From Pseudomonadota bacterium (lineage in GTDB: Bacteria; Pseudomonadota; Alphaproteobacteria; Rickettsiales; UBA6187), in NCBI GenBank assembly GCA_027620075.1, contig JAQCEY010000002.1, positions 292,358-356,357 on the forward strand: DNA of 64,000 nucleotides, given 5' to 3'. Position 1 is the stretch's first letter; every line of letters begins with the position of its first letter. The notes under the pieces are model-generated. The model saw only the letters and a program-made list of their open reading frames with translations. It had not been told where the DNA came from and did not search any database. The position numbers and the translations under genes are program-made. Below, piece by piece: positions 44,124 to 53,039 of the stretch.

Positions 44124-45374
44124 ATGAAAATTGCTATAATAGGGAGTGGAATTTCCGGGCTTGGTTCGGCCTATTTACTGGGCAAAGAGCATGATATTAC
44201 CATATATGAAAAAAATGATTATATCGGAGGGCATAGCCGTACCGTAGATGTAAAAATTGACGGTAAGGACATAGCTGTTGATACGGGCTTCATAGTTTTT
44301 AATTACCGCAATTATCCTAACCTTTCGGGGCTGTTTAACCATCTGGGCGTAAAGGTTGCAAAAAGCGATATGTCGTTCGGTGTAAGTATTGATAATGGCC
44401 GGCTTGAATACGGCACACGCAGACCTTTTGATATATTCGCCCAAAAAAGGAATCTACTACGCCCCAAATACTGGGAAATGCTTTTTGACATATTAAAATT
44501 CAACAAAAATGCAGACAAATATGTTAATAGGGACATCACCCTCGGAAAGCTCCTTGATGAACTTGGAACGGGCGATTGGTTCCGTAATTACTATCTTTTA
44601 GCTATGGGTGCTGCTATATGGAGTACGCCCACTAAAGGAATGCTTGATTTTCCTGCAAAAACATTTATCAAATTTTTCGATAATCACGGTCTGCTTACAG
44701 TTAACGACCAACCCCAATGGTACACTGTCGAAGGCGGAAGCAAAGAATATGTTAAGATAATTACAAAGAAACTTACAAACAGTGTCAGATTGTCATGCGG
44801 AGTTGAAAAAATAATCCGCAAAGAAAGCCATGTCGAGATATTATCCATTGACGGAAAAAAAGAAAAATATGACGCTGTAATCTGTGCTTGCCATAGCGAT
44901 CAGGCTTTGAAAATGCTTGATGAGCCTACTGCCGATGAACAAAAAATACTCCAATCAATAAAATACCAACCAAATGAGATGTATTTACATTCCGACACAA
45001 CCTTTATGCAAAAAAGGCAGGGGGCATGGTCTAGCTGGGTTTACCTGTCCGAAGGTAAGGAGGACAACTCCGAAAATATAAGCCTTAGCTATTGGATGAA
45101 CAACCTACAACCGCTAGAAACCGACAAAACCGTCATAGTTACACTTAATCCGCACAGAAAACCGGACGAATCTGTTATTTACGACCACTATACTTTTGAA
45201 CACCCTGTTTTTGATGATGATGCTATAAAAGCTCAGGAAAATATAGAAAAAATTCAAGGCAAGGATAAGATATGGTACACAGGGGCATGGCTTCAATACG
45301 GGTTCCATGAAGACGGTCTGTCAAGTGCCGTAAAGGTCGCAAAAAAACTCGGAGCAAAAATACCATGGCAATAG
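44124..45374 (+). CDS. FAD-dependent amine-oxidase-like oxidoreductase (COG2907)
   Basis: This 416-residue flavoprotein has the N-terminal dinucleotide motif IGSGISGLGSAYLLG and a following IYEKNDYIGGHSRTVD. VDTGFIVFN, AAIWSTPTKGMLDFPA, and a C-terminal WYTGAWLQYGFHEDG are also typical. It matches the COG2907 group, which almost always occurs with DUF1365 and CFA-synthase-like genes. It may desaturate or oxidise an acyl chain, but the exact reaction is inferred from neighbours. It opens an eight-gene operon, overlapping the next gene by 10 bp. TATAAT at 44086-44091 is a candidate -10. Confidence 0.92.
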   Translation: MKIAIIGSGISGLGSAYLLGKEHDITIYEKNDYIGGHSRTVDVKIDGKDIAVDTGFIVFNYRNYPNLSGLFNHLGVKVAKSDMSFGVSIDNGRLEYGTRRPFDIFAQKRNLLRPKYWEMLFDILKFNKNADKYVNRDITLGKLLDELGTGDWFRNYYLLAMGAAIWSTPTKGMLDFPAKTFIKFFDNHGLLTVNDQPQWYTVEGGSKEYVKIITKKLTNSVRLSCGVEKIIRKESHVEILSIDGKKEKYDAVICACHSDQALKMLDEPTADEQKILQSIKYQPNEMYLHSDTTFMQKRQGAWSSWVYLSEGKEDNSENISLSYWMNNLQPLETDKTVIVTLNPHRKPDESVIYDHYTFEHPVFDDDAIKAQENIEKIQGKDKIWYTGAWLQYGFHEDGLSSAVKVAKKLGAKIPWQ

Positions 45375-46141
45375 ATGCTCGGATATTTAACGCAAAAGTT
45401 ATGCATAAGCGTCTATTCCCGAAGGTTAACGGCTTTACATACGGTATATATTACATAGCATTACCGCTTGAGCAACTGAACGAAAAATCTACTGCCCTTC
45501 CCGATATATCTATAAATAAATATGCATATTTAAGCTTTTATGAAAAAGACCACGGCAGCCGTGAAGGAACAAATCTTGAATTATGGATAAGAAAAATCTT
45601 AAAAGAACATAACATAAACGAACATATTAAGGAGATACAATTAGTATGTATGCCAAGGGTGTTCGGTTATGTTTTTAATCCCGTAAGTTTTTGGCTTTGC
45701 TTTGATAAAAATGAAAAATTAATAGCAGTTCTATGCGAAGTTAATAACACTTTCGGAGAAACGCACAGCTATCTTTGTTATAATAAAGACATGAAGGAAA
45801 TTAAAACCGATGATATCATAAAAACAAAAAAGCTATTCCATGTATCACCTTTTTTAAAAAGAGAAGGAGGCTATAAATTCAGATTTTCATTAAACGGCAA
45901 TAAGCTGGGTATATGGATAGATTTCTACGATTCGGAGGGCAAAAAACAGCTAATTACCTCACTTATCGGAACATTAGAACCCCTTACAAAAGAGAGTCTG
46001 AGAAAAGCATTTTACAAACACCCATTGGTAACATTAAAAACTATTTTTCTAATCCATTGGCAGGCAATAAAGCTTATCATTAAAGGAATAAAATATATCC
46101 CTAAGCCCAAACAACTAAAAGACAGGATAAGTAAAAATTAA
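45365..46141 (+). CDS. DUF1365 protein (COG3496)
   Basis: This 258-residue protein has the DUF1365 features VMHKRLFPKVNGFTYGIYY, LVCMPRVFGYVFNPVSFWLC, EVNNTFGETHSYLC and FHVSPFL. Its C-terminus contains PLVTLKTIFLIHWQAIKL, as in the family. Biochemistry is not established. Conserved linkage to COG2907 and CFA-like genes suggests action on membrane acyl chains. The start overlaps the preceding gene by 10 bp. Confidence 0.93.
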   Translation: MAIDARIFNAKVMHKRLFPKVNGFTYGIYYIALPLEQLNEKSTALPDISINKYAYLSFYEKDHGSREGTNLELWIRKILKEHNINEHIKEIQLVCMPRVFGYVFNPVSFWLCFDKNEKLIAVLCEVNNTFGETHSYLCYNKDMKEIKTDDIIKTKKLFHVSPFLKREGGYKFRFSLNGNKLGIWIDFYDSEGKKQLITSLIGTLEPLTKESLRKAFYKHPLVTLKTIFLIHWQAIKLIIKGIKYIPKPKQLKDRISKN

Positions 46142-46224
46142 AAAAGTTTAATTTAACAGTAACCACCTATTTATATACTAAGCGGTATAATAGTAATTGT
46201 TTTCATTAGTACGGGACTATAATA

Positions 46225-47385
46225 ATGCTAGAAAAACAGGTTATTAATAAATTTCTTCAACAGCTTGAGAAAATTCAATACGGCTCTGTCGGGGTAACTA
46301 CTCCCGATGGGAAAAAATATTATTTTGCAGGTAAAAATTCCGCAACCCATGCCGATTTAAAAATTCATGATTACAGGGCAATAACCAACCTTTTGGCGAA
46401 AGGTGATATAGGGTTTGCCGAGAGCTACCGTGACGGCTTGTTTGACTCGGACAACCTCGAAAATCTCTTAACAGTAGCCTTGCAAAATGCCCAAATAATG
46501 GAAAGTTACCTATATGGAGGCAAGTTTTCAGGCATAATGGCACAATTGCTTTATTACATGCGTTCAAACACCCTAAAAGGCAGCCGTAGGAACATTCAGG
46601 CACATTACGATTTGGGAAATGATTTTTATTCCTTGTGGCTAGACCCTACAATGTCTTATTCGGCAGCCATATTCAAAGATGAAAACGAGCCTTTAGTTCA
46701 GGCACAACACAACAAATATGATAGAATAATAAATAGCTTAGACACAAATTCCGGAAGCCTTCTTGAAGTAGGCTGCGGGTGGGGTGGCTTTGCCGATAGG
46801 GCTGTTGAAAAAGGTGATTTCGCATTAAAGGGAATAACAATATCAAATCAACAATATCACTACGCAAAAGAAAGGCTAAAAAATAATGCCGACATAGTTT
46901 TAGAAGATTATCGTAAACTAGAAGGAAGATACGATAATATCGTATCAATTGAAATGTTTGAAGCTGTAGGGGAAAAATTCTGGACAACATATTTCAGTAA
47001 AATGAAATCATTACTAAGTCAGAAAGGAAAAGCCGTAATACAGACTATAACTATTGACGAGCAGTATTTTGAACGATACAGAAAAACCGGTGATATGGTA
47101 AGAAGTTTTATTTTCCCCGGCGGTATGTTACCTTCGGTAACACGCTTTAAACAAGAAGCGGCAAAAGAAGACTTAAACGTAAAACACATACACAGCTTCG
47201 GTCAGGATTACGCGAAAACACTAAAGCACTGGTCAAAGTCATTTGAAAGCAATCTGCCGAAAATCAGAAAAATCGGCTTTGACGAAAAGTTCATAAGGCT
47301 ATGGCGTTTTTATTTATGTGCCTGCACTGCAAGCTTTACGGCAGGCAGAACAAACGTAGTTCAGGCAGAGTTAAGCCATGCTTAG
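46225..47385 (+). CDS. CFA-synthase-like SAM methyltransferase, noncanonical active site
   Basis: This 386-residue enzyme of the COG2230 group methylates unsaturated phospholipid chains. The SAM motif is LLEVGCGWGGFAD. YDLGNDFYSLWLDPTMSYS, SIEMFEAVGEKFW and FIFPGGMLPSV match the family. Compared from memory with E. coli CFA, the position of Cys139 is Ala147 (MSYSAAIF). His266 of LHTIG is Gln in IQTITI, while Glu239 is kept. It may therefore make a methylated rather than cyclopropane chain, as the UfaM-type enzymes of furan-fatty-acid synthesis do. It overlaps the next gene by 8 bp. Confidence 0.93.
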   Translation: MLEKQVINKFLQQLEKIQYGSVGVTTPDGKKYYFAGKNSATHADLKIHDYRAITNLLAKGDIGFAESYRDGLFDSDNLENLLTVALQNAQIMESYLYGGKFSGIMAQLLYYMRSNTLKGSRRNIQAHYDLGNDFYSLWLDPTMSYSAAIFKDENEPLVQAQHNKYDRIINSLDTNSGSLLEVGCGWGGFADRAVEKGDFALKGITISNQQYHYAKERLKNNADIVLEDYRKLEGRYDNIVSIEMFEAVGEKFWTTYFSKMKSLLSQKGKAVIQTITIDEQYFERYRKTGDMVRSFIFPGGMLPSVTRFKQEAAKEDLNVKHIHSFGQDYAKTLKHWSKSFESNLPKIRKIGFDEKFIRLWRFYLCACTASFTAGRTNVVQAELSHA

Positions 47386-47896
47386 ATATTTTATCATTTC
47401 ATCAATTATATTATTTAGTTTTTGTCAGACAAGCTTTGCTGAAAATTATCTGGAAAAACATATCCAATCTCCAAAAATAATAGGCAGCTCAAAATTCAAG
47501 GTTATGTTCTGGCATGTTTATGATGCGAGCTTATACTCAACCGACGGGAAGTTCTCTTTTGACAAAACATTCGCCCTCAAGCTCGACTATAAAAGAAAAT
47601 TAGAGGGCGAAAAAATAGCAGAAAGGTCTGCCGAAGAAATGCGTAAAATAGGTTTTAATGATGAAGTAACTCTGGCAGGCTGGTTTTCGCAAATGCGTAG
47701 TATATTCCCGAATGTCGATAACGGTAATTATATTACGGGAATATATATACCGGGTGAAAATACTATATTTTATATGGACGGTAAAAAAATAGGTGAGATA
47801 AGTGATAAGGAGTTCGGAAAATGGTTTTTCGGTATATGGCTTAGTAAAAAAACAAGCGAGCCTGAACTTCGCTCAAAACTTCTGGGAATACGCTGA
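47378..47896 (+). CDS. Chalcone-isomerase-like exported protein
   Basis: This 172-residue protein has a signal peptide ending near SFA-E (about 21). A chalcone isomerase-like fold follows, with FKVMFWHVYDASLYS, FALKLDYKRKLEGEKIAERS, FPNVDNGNYITGIYIPG and GKWFFGIWLSKKTSEPELR. Bacterial members are thought to bind fatty acids or similar ligands rather than isomerise flavonoids. It sits between the CFA-like and transporter genes with short overlaps, so it is probably part of the same lipid pathway. Confidence 0.88.
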   Translation: MLRYFIISSIILFSFCQTSFAENYLEKHIQSPKIIGSSKFKVMFWHVYDASLYSTDGKFSFDKTFALKLDYKRKLEGEKIAERSAEEMRKIGFNDEVTLAGWFSQMRSIFPNVDNGNYITGIYIPGENTIFYMDGKKIGEISDKEFGKWFFGIWLSKKTSEPELRSKLLGIR

Positions 47897-49182
47897 TGCG
47901 TGAACAAATATCCGCAAAAGAGCTTGTATCATATGGCAGCCTTGCCGCTCCCCTATCTTTTGCGGGTATCTCCATTTATGTAAACGCCCCCGACTATTAT
48001 GCAACACAGTACGGCATGTCATTAGGCACACTTGGACTAGCCTTACTGGCATTGCGTTTTATAGATGGAATACAAGACTCTATCATAGGTTATTTAAGTG
48101 ATAGGAACATTCACAAACGAACGATTTTCATGCCCTTATCACTGATAATACTTGGTATAAGTTTTTTCATGCTGTTTAGCCCCATAACAAGCCATTATTT
48201 AATATGGTTCATATTAATGATATTTATATCTACTACGGCATTTAGCATTTTAACTATAAACCTTAACTCGATAGGTGCAATGTGGAGCCGTAATAGCGAA
48301 CAAAAAACTACTATAGCCGCATATAGGGAAATATTCGGCATCATCGGTTTATTAATTGCGATAACACTTCCTTCAATATTACAAATGCAAATGGGCAAGG
48401 TATCCGCGTTCTTTATTATGGGATTAACACTTCTTATGTTAATAGCCCTCACTTTGCCCGTATTTTTTTCTTTAAGTGATAAAATTATACTAAAAAGTAT
48501 ATCGCCAACAAAATTAAACGTAACTTCGCTACCTACAATTCCCAATAAAATCAAACAGTTTTATATAGTTTACGCCTTGAGTATGCTTGCATCATCGATT
48601 CCTGCCGTTTTAGTATTATTTTTTATAAGGGACAGGTTGGATTTAGAAAATTATACGGGATTATTCCTGCTTACATATTTTGCAGCAGGTGCGATAGGCA
48701 TACCTTTATGGAAAAAATTAAGCATAAAAAAATCGAAAAACATTGCATGGCTATACTCTATGTTGCTGGCAATTATAGTGTTCTTTTGGGCAACATTTTT
48801 AAACCAAGGAAGTTTCTGGCAGTATTTAATTATATGCCTGCTATCGGGCATAGCTTTCGGGGCAGATCTTGTTTTGCCACATTCGATTCTTGCCGATTAT
48901 ACCGACAATAAAAAAGATAGTAAGCATTCATCTTTTTATTACGGCATACTTGCTTTTTTAGCCAAATTATCTTTCGCACTGGCTGCGGCAATATCATTGC
49001 CATTATTGGAAAGTCAGGGCTTTGCACCTGCAAAAGTAAACTCTGAACATGCACTTACGGTATTAAGTATCATTTATGGTGCTATTCCGTGTGTGATAAA
49101 AATATTTTCAATATTACTACTTAGGAGAATGACAAATGCTACAAAAACTGATTATCATAGGAGCTTTAATAATGTTAAATAG
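47896..49182 (+). CDS. MFS/GPH-type transporter
   Basis: This 428-residue membrane protein has about 12 hydrophobic helices and resembles the glycoside-pentoside-hexuronide:cation symporter group (COG2211). Typical segments are LGLALLALRFIDGIQDSIIGYLSDR, YREIFGIIG and IAFGADLVLPHSILADYTD. The ATG overlaps the preceding stop (TGATG). COG2211 members in this gene cluster probably do not carry sugars, and flipping or export of a lipid-related compound is an inference. Its 3' end overlaps the next gene by 47 bp. Confidence 0.92.
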   Translation: MREQISAKELVSYGSLAAPLSFAGISIYVNAPDYYATQYGMSLGTLGLALLALRFIDGIQDSIIGYLSDRNIHKRTIFMPLSLIILGISFFMLFSPITSHYLIWFILMIFISTTAFSILTINLNSIGAMWSRNSEQKTTIAAYREIFGIIGLLIAITLPSILQMQMGKVSAFFIMGLTLLMLIALTLPVFFSLSDKIILKSISPTKLNVTSLPTIPNKIKQFYIVYALSMLASSIPAVLVLFFIRDRLDLENYTGLFLLTYFAAGAIGIPLWKKLSIKKSKNIAWLYSMLLAIIVFFWATFLNQGSFWQYLIICLLSGIAFGADLVLPHSILADYTDNKKDSKHSSFYYGILAFLAKLSFALAAAISLPLLESQGFAPAKVNSEHALTVLSIIYGAIPCVIKIFSILLLRRMTNATKTDYHRSFNNVK

Positions 49183-49660
49183 TTGCGGAAACAAACTTGA
49201 TGTATATAAGGACACTGAACCCAAAGCCGATATAAAAGAATACTTTAGCGGCAATATTAAAGCATGGGGGCTGGTGCAGAAACGCAGCGGTGAGGTAACT
49301 ACACGGTTTGACGTTGATATGGTAGGAAAGTGGGACGGGAACAAGGGAACATTAACAGAAGATTTCCGCTATTATGACGGAAAAACCCAGCAAAGAATCT
49401 GGACACTTACTAAAAATGAAAACGGAACTTATACCGGAAAGGCAGGCGACATAATAGGCGAAGCGAATGGAAAATCCGAAGGTAGTGCCGTAAATTGGTC
49501 ATACACGATGGATATACCTGTAGACGGAAAAACTTACAGGGTAAAACTTGATGACTGGATGTGGCTTATGAATGACGGTATATTGATTAATCGCTCTTAT
49601 ATAAAGAAATTCGGTATAGTAGTAGCGGAACTTACTTTATTCATGCAAAAACAGGATTAG
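49136..49660 (+). CDS. DUF3833 lipoprotein
   Basis: This 174-residue protein has a lipoprotein signal peptide (lipobox LNSC, Cys17) and the DUF3833 domain. Visible hallmarks are PKADIKEYFSGNIKAWG, GEVTTRFDVDMVGKWDG, LTEDFRYYDGKTQQRIW and DDWMWLMNDGILINRS. The beta-rich fold is lipocalin-like, which would suit lipid binding. The start inside the transporter gene is supported by AGGAG 8 bp upstream. DUF3833 is a regular member of COG2907/DUF1365/CFA clusters. Confidence 0.92.
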   Translation: MLQKLIIIGALIMLNSCGNKLDVYKDTEPKADIKEYFSGNIKAWGLVQKRSGEVTTRFDVDMVGKWDGNKGTLTEDFRYYDGKTQQRIWTLTKNENGTYTGKAGDIIGEANGKSEGSAVNWSYTMDIPVDGKTYRVKLDDWMWLMNDGILINRSYIKKFGIVVAELTLFMQKQD

Positions 49661-49661
49661 C

Positions 49662-50408
49662 ATGCCTTTTGACAACCAAAATATATGGATAATAGGTGCA
49701 AGTAGCGGTATCGGTAAAGAACTTGCCACACAGCTTGATGCCCTTGGAGCAAAACTTATATTAACTGCCCGTGATAAGGACAAACTAAATGAGCTGAACA
49801 AGCAGTTAAATAACAAACATAGCGTTGAAGCACTTGATGTCTCAAATCATTCAGATGTAAAGAAAGTTAGCAAGCATATTATCAAAAACCATGATAGCGT
49901 TGACAGGGTAATATTCCTGCCTGCCCTATATAAGCCCGATTCAATTGAGAATATGGACTTGAAGTTTATGTCCGATCTGGTAGATGTAAACCTCAAAAGT
50001 GTTTTTTATATAACAAATGAGGCTTTAAAAATATTTAACAAACAAAAGTTCGGGCAGATTGCCATATGCGGCTCGGTAGCAGGCTATACGGGTCTTGCCA
50101 ACGGACAGCCATATAGTGCCACAAAAGCAGCTATAATAAACTTTGCCGAAAGCCTTTATCTGGAGTCCCCAAAATACATAGATGTAAAACTCATTAGCCC
50201 CGGCTTTGTAAAAACTCCTATGACGGCTAAAAATAAGTTCAAGATGCCGATGATTATCAATCCTCAAGAAGCTGCTAAGTTTATCATACACGGTCTAAAT
50301 AAAAATAAATTCGAAATACATTTTCCAAAAACATTTACATTTCTGTTAAAAATAGTATCTATGTTACCTTACACGATTAAATTCTATGTAACTAAAAAAT
50401 TTAGGTAA
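49662..50408 (+). CDS. Short-chain dehydrogenase/reductase
   Basis: This 248-residue SDR has the NAD(P)-binding GASSGIGKEL (12-21). Catalytic residues are Ser138 (CGSVAG), Tyr151 and Lys155 (YSATK). The C-terminal region includes GFVKTPMT. An SDR is a standard member of the cluster. It may reduce a carbonyl on the modified lipid, which is inferred from position only. It starts 1 bp after the DUF3833 stop. Confidence 0.94.
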   Translation: MPFDNQNIWIIGASSGIGKELATQLDALGAKLILTARDKDKLNELNKQLNNKHSVEALDVSNHSDVKKVSKHIIKNHDSVDRVIFLPALYKPDSIENMDLKFMSDLVDVNLKSVFYITNEALKIFNKQKFGQIAICGSVAGYTGLANGQPYSATKAAIINFAESLYLESPKYIDVKLISPGFVKTPMTAKNKFKMPMIINPQEAAKFIIHGLNKNKFEIHFPKTFTFLLKIVSMLPYTIKFYVTKKFR

Positions 50409-50413
50409 ATATA

Positions 50414-51313
50414 ATGCGGATATTGATTACGGGTGGTACTGGTTTCATTGGTAAAGCCTGTACTAAATTTTTGACCGCAAAAGAACATGAGGTAATTATC
50501 CTTACAAGAAGTAAGGATAAAGCACCTTTATATGCCAAAGTAATAAGTGAAATTGACGAAATAAAAAAAGGCGATAAAATCGACGTTATAATAAATCTGG
50601 CAGGCGCTCCGATTGATAAACGTTGGACGACAGAATATAAAAACGAGCTAATTTCAAGCAGGGTTGACATCACCGGTAACGTCATATCACTTATAGAAAG
50701 ATTAAAAACAAAACCGAAATTACTAATCAGTGCATCAGCCATCGGTTACTACGGCTGTCAGGGCGGTGAGAGATTAGTGGAAAAATCAGCACCTGTTACA
50801 AATTTCACTCATGAACTATGTAAAACATGGGAAGACGAAGCTTTAAAAGCTAAAAATTACGGTGTAAGAGTTTGCATAGCAAGGCTAGGTGTGGTTTTTG
50901 GTATCGGTGGAGGTATGATTGAAAAAGTGCTTCCCTCTTTTAAAAGCGGTCTTGGCAAAAAACTAGGAGACGGTAACCAGTATTTATCATGGGTACATTT
51001 ACATGATGTAGTAAGAGCATTTAACTTCTTTATTAAACATGATAGCTGTTCGGGAATTTACAATGTTACCGCACCTAATCCTGTAACTAATGAACAATTC
51101 ACCACTGCCATGAATGATACTCTTCATCTTCCGACATTCTTATTTATACCGGCAGTTTTAATTAAACTGATTTATGGCGAAATGGGTGAAACATTACTTT
51201 TACAAGGACAGTATGTTATACCTAAAAAACTGTTGGACGAAGATTTCAGGTTTAATTTTAATACGGTTGAGGAAGCCTTGTCGCAAATTCTGGAAAACCG
51301 CAAACAACTTTAA
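50414..51313 (+). CDS. TIGR01777/YfcH-type NAD-dependent epimerase-like protein
   Basis: This 299-residue extended SDR has TGGTGFIGKACTKFL at the N-terminus. IINLAGAPIDKRW, SASAIGYYG, RLGVVFGIGGGM and YLSWVHLHDVVRAF are characteristic of the YfcH/SulA group. Its substrate is unknown. It ends the operon 5 bp after the SDR gene. Its TAA stop overlaps, base for base, the opposing TAA of gltX, so the two genes converge with no terminator between them. Confidence 0.93.
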   Translation: MRILITGGTGFIGKACTKFLTAKEHEVIILTRSKDKAPLYAKVISEIDEIKKGDKIDVIINLAGAPIDKRWTTEYKNELISSRVDITGNVISLIERLKTKPKLLISASAIGYYGCQGGERLVEKSAPVTNFTHELCKTWEDEALKAKNYGVRVCIARLGVVFGIGGGMIEKVLPSFKSGLGKKLGDGNQYLSWVHLHDVVRAFNFFIKHDSCSGIYNVTAPNPVTNEQFTTAMNDTLHLPTFLFIPAVLIKLIYGEMGETLLLQGQYVIPKKLLDEDFRFNFNTVEEALSQILENRKQL

Positions 51314-52698
51314 ACAACCGCTGCAACCCTTTTATTTACCTCGCTTTTTCCCAATATCTCAACAACCTCAAACATATCGGGAGATACATGAGAGCCTGTA
51401 ATCGCAGCACGCAGCGGCATCATTATTTTGCCTAGCCCCAATTGCTTGTCTTCAGCGAACTTTCTTATAAAACTTTCAATACTCACAGCCTCCCAACTTT
51501 CAAGCTCCTCAAAGCTAATCAACAAATCACGTAACACTTGCGTGGCATCGCCGGATAAAGCTTTTTGTGCTTGCGGCGTAAATTCCGAAGGAACACCAAA
51601 AGCATAAAACAATGACAAATCAGTCAGCTCATTTAGATTTTTAACTCTTTGCTTTAAAGAGGTCATACCTTTAGTTAGCCACTTTTTAGATAAATCATCA
51701 ATCGGCTTTCCAATTCTTTTTTCTAACAATGGGGTAATCAGCCCGACAAGACGCTCATCATCGGCTTTTGAAATATAATGTGAGTTCAAATTATCAAGTT
51801 TTACAAAATCAAACCTTGAAGGTGACTTGCCCAATGATTCCAAATTGAACCAATTTATTGCCTGCTCGGTAGAAATTATCTCATCATCGCCATGACTCCA
51901 CCCAAGCCTTAGCAAATAATTACATATAGCCTCAGGCAGATATCCCATATCCCTATAAGCCTCAACTCCTAATGCTCCGTGTCGTTTGGACATTTTTGCT
52001 CCATCAGCTCCGTGAATGAGCGGTATATGTGCATAAACAGGGCTTTTCCAATCTAAAGCATCATATATCAATTGCTGTCTTGTTGCATTCGTTAAATGGT
52101 CATCTCCCCTTATAACATGGGTAACTTCCATATCATGATCATCGACAACCACTGCCAGCATGTATGTAGGCGTTCCGTCAGAACGCAAGATTATCATATC
52201 ATCTTGTTCTGAATTTTGTACTACCACACGCCCCTGCACAACATCTTCTATTGCCGTTTCACCCTCCTGCGGAGCTTTCAGCCTTATTGCAGGCTCAATA
52301 TCATTGGGGATATCCGCCCTATGACGGCAAGTCCCGTCATATTTAGGACTGCGTTTTTCCGCCATTGCCTGCTCACGCTTTGCATCTAGTTCTTCTTTTG
52401 TGCAATAGCACTTATACGCTTTTTTTTTCGATACCAGCTCCAAAGCAACTTCTTTGTGCCTTTCCACCCTTGAGAATTGATAAAATTCATCGTCCCAGTT
52501 AAGCCCAAGCCACTTCATGCCGTCTAAAATAGCGTTTACGGCTTCATCAGTGGAACGCTTACGATCCGTATCTTCTATTCTCAGAAGGAATTTACCGCCT
52601 TTATTTTTAGCGTAAAGCCAATTAAACAAAGCGGTTCTGGCACCTCCTATATGTAAAAAACCTGTGGGAGAGGGAGCAAAACGGGTTACAACTGTCAT
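51310..52698 (-). CDS. gltX: Glutamyl-tRNA synthetase
   Basis: This class I synthetase of about 462 residues charges tRNA-Glu. It has the HIGH region APSPTGFLHIGGARTALFNWL, zinc-binding-like CYC...C-x-H, DDHDMEVTHVIRGDDHLTNA and the KMSKRHG loop. The ATG at 52698 is chosen over an in-frame TTG at 52713 because the conserved core TVVTRFAPSPTG follows directly. Alphaproteobacteria often carry two GltX copies, one charging tRNA-Gln for the Gat pathway, and which this is cannot be told by eye. Confidence 0.95.
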   Translation of the reverse strand: MTVVTRFAPSPTGFLHIGGARTALFNWLYAKNKGGKFLLRIEDTDRKRSTDEAVNAILDGMKWLGLNWDDEFYQFSRVERHKEVALELVSKKKAYKCYCTKEELDAKREQAMAEKRSPKYDGTCRHRADIPNDIEPAIRLKAPQEGETAIEDVVQGRVVVQNSEQDDMIILRSDGTPTYMLAVVVDDHDMEVTHVIRGDDHLTNATRQQLIYDALDWKSPVYAHIPLIHGADGAKMSKRHGALGVEAYRDMGYLPEAICNYLLRLGWSHGDDEIISTEQAINWFNLESLGKSPSRFDFVKLDNLNSHYISKADDERLVGLITPLLEKRIGKPIDDLSKKWLTKGMTSLKQRVKNLNELTDLSLFYAFGVPSEFTPQAQKALSGDATQVLRDLLISFEELESWEAVSIESFIRKFAEDKQLGLGKIMMPLRAAITGSHVSPDMFEVVEILGKSEVNKRVAAVV

Positions 52699-52805
52699 TT
52701 TATGTAATATCAATTAATTAAATTCGCTGTAGATTATTACATCAAAGACTTTAAAAAGTAAACTGTTAGGATTTACGAAAGTGTTAATAAACATGGTGTT
52801 TAAAT

Positions 52806-52997
52806 TCAACCTTTCTTCCGAAGAACGTATTCAAGCTTTTGAATTGCAAGATCTTGCATTTGTTTTTGGGTCACGCCTTTAACGGGAGCCACTATACATG
52901 TCTCTGTGCCGGTCTTGGGGTCAATAGCACTGACTTTAACAGAGTCCCCTACCCTAACAAACTCAATTATATACTGATTATCGGCATCAGATTGCAT
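52806..52997 (-). CDS. Small conserved protein, DUF6898-like
   Basis: This 63-residue protein has the core IEFVRVGDSVKVSAIDPKTG followed by TCIVAPVKG and a C-terminal helix ending KLEYVLRKK. This matches my memory of a short alphaproteobacterial family of unknown function (DUF6898). It lies between lpxC (42 bp) and gltX (about 107 bp) on the same strand. A small cytoplasmic beta-barrel-plus-helix is likely. Confidence 0.75.
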   Translation of the reverse strand: MQSDADNQYIIEFVRVGDSVKVSAIDPKTGTETCIVAPVKGVTQKQMQDLAIQKLEYVLRKKG

Positions 52998-53039
52998 TTT
53001 AATATATAATCAAAATTATAAGAACAATCCAAACTTATA

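Noticed and set aside
49136..49182. Frameshift suspected where the transporter and DUF3833 genes overlap by 47 bp
   Set aside because: Both proteins have complete ends. The DUF3833 start has AGGAG upstream and a proper lipoprotein signal, so the overlap is genuine.
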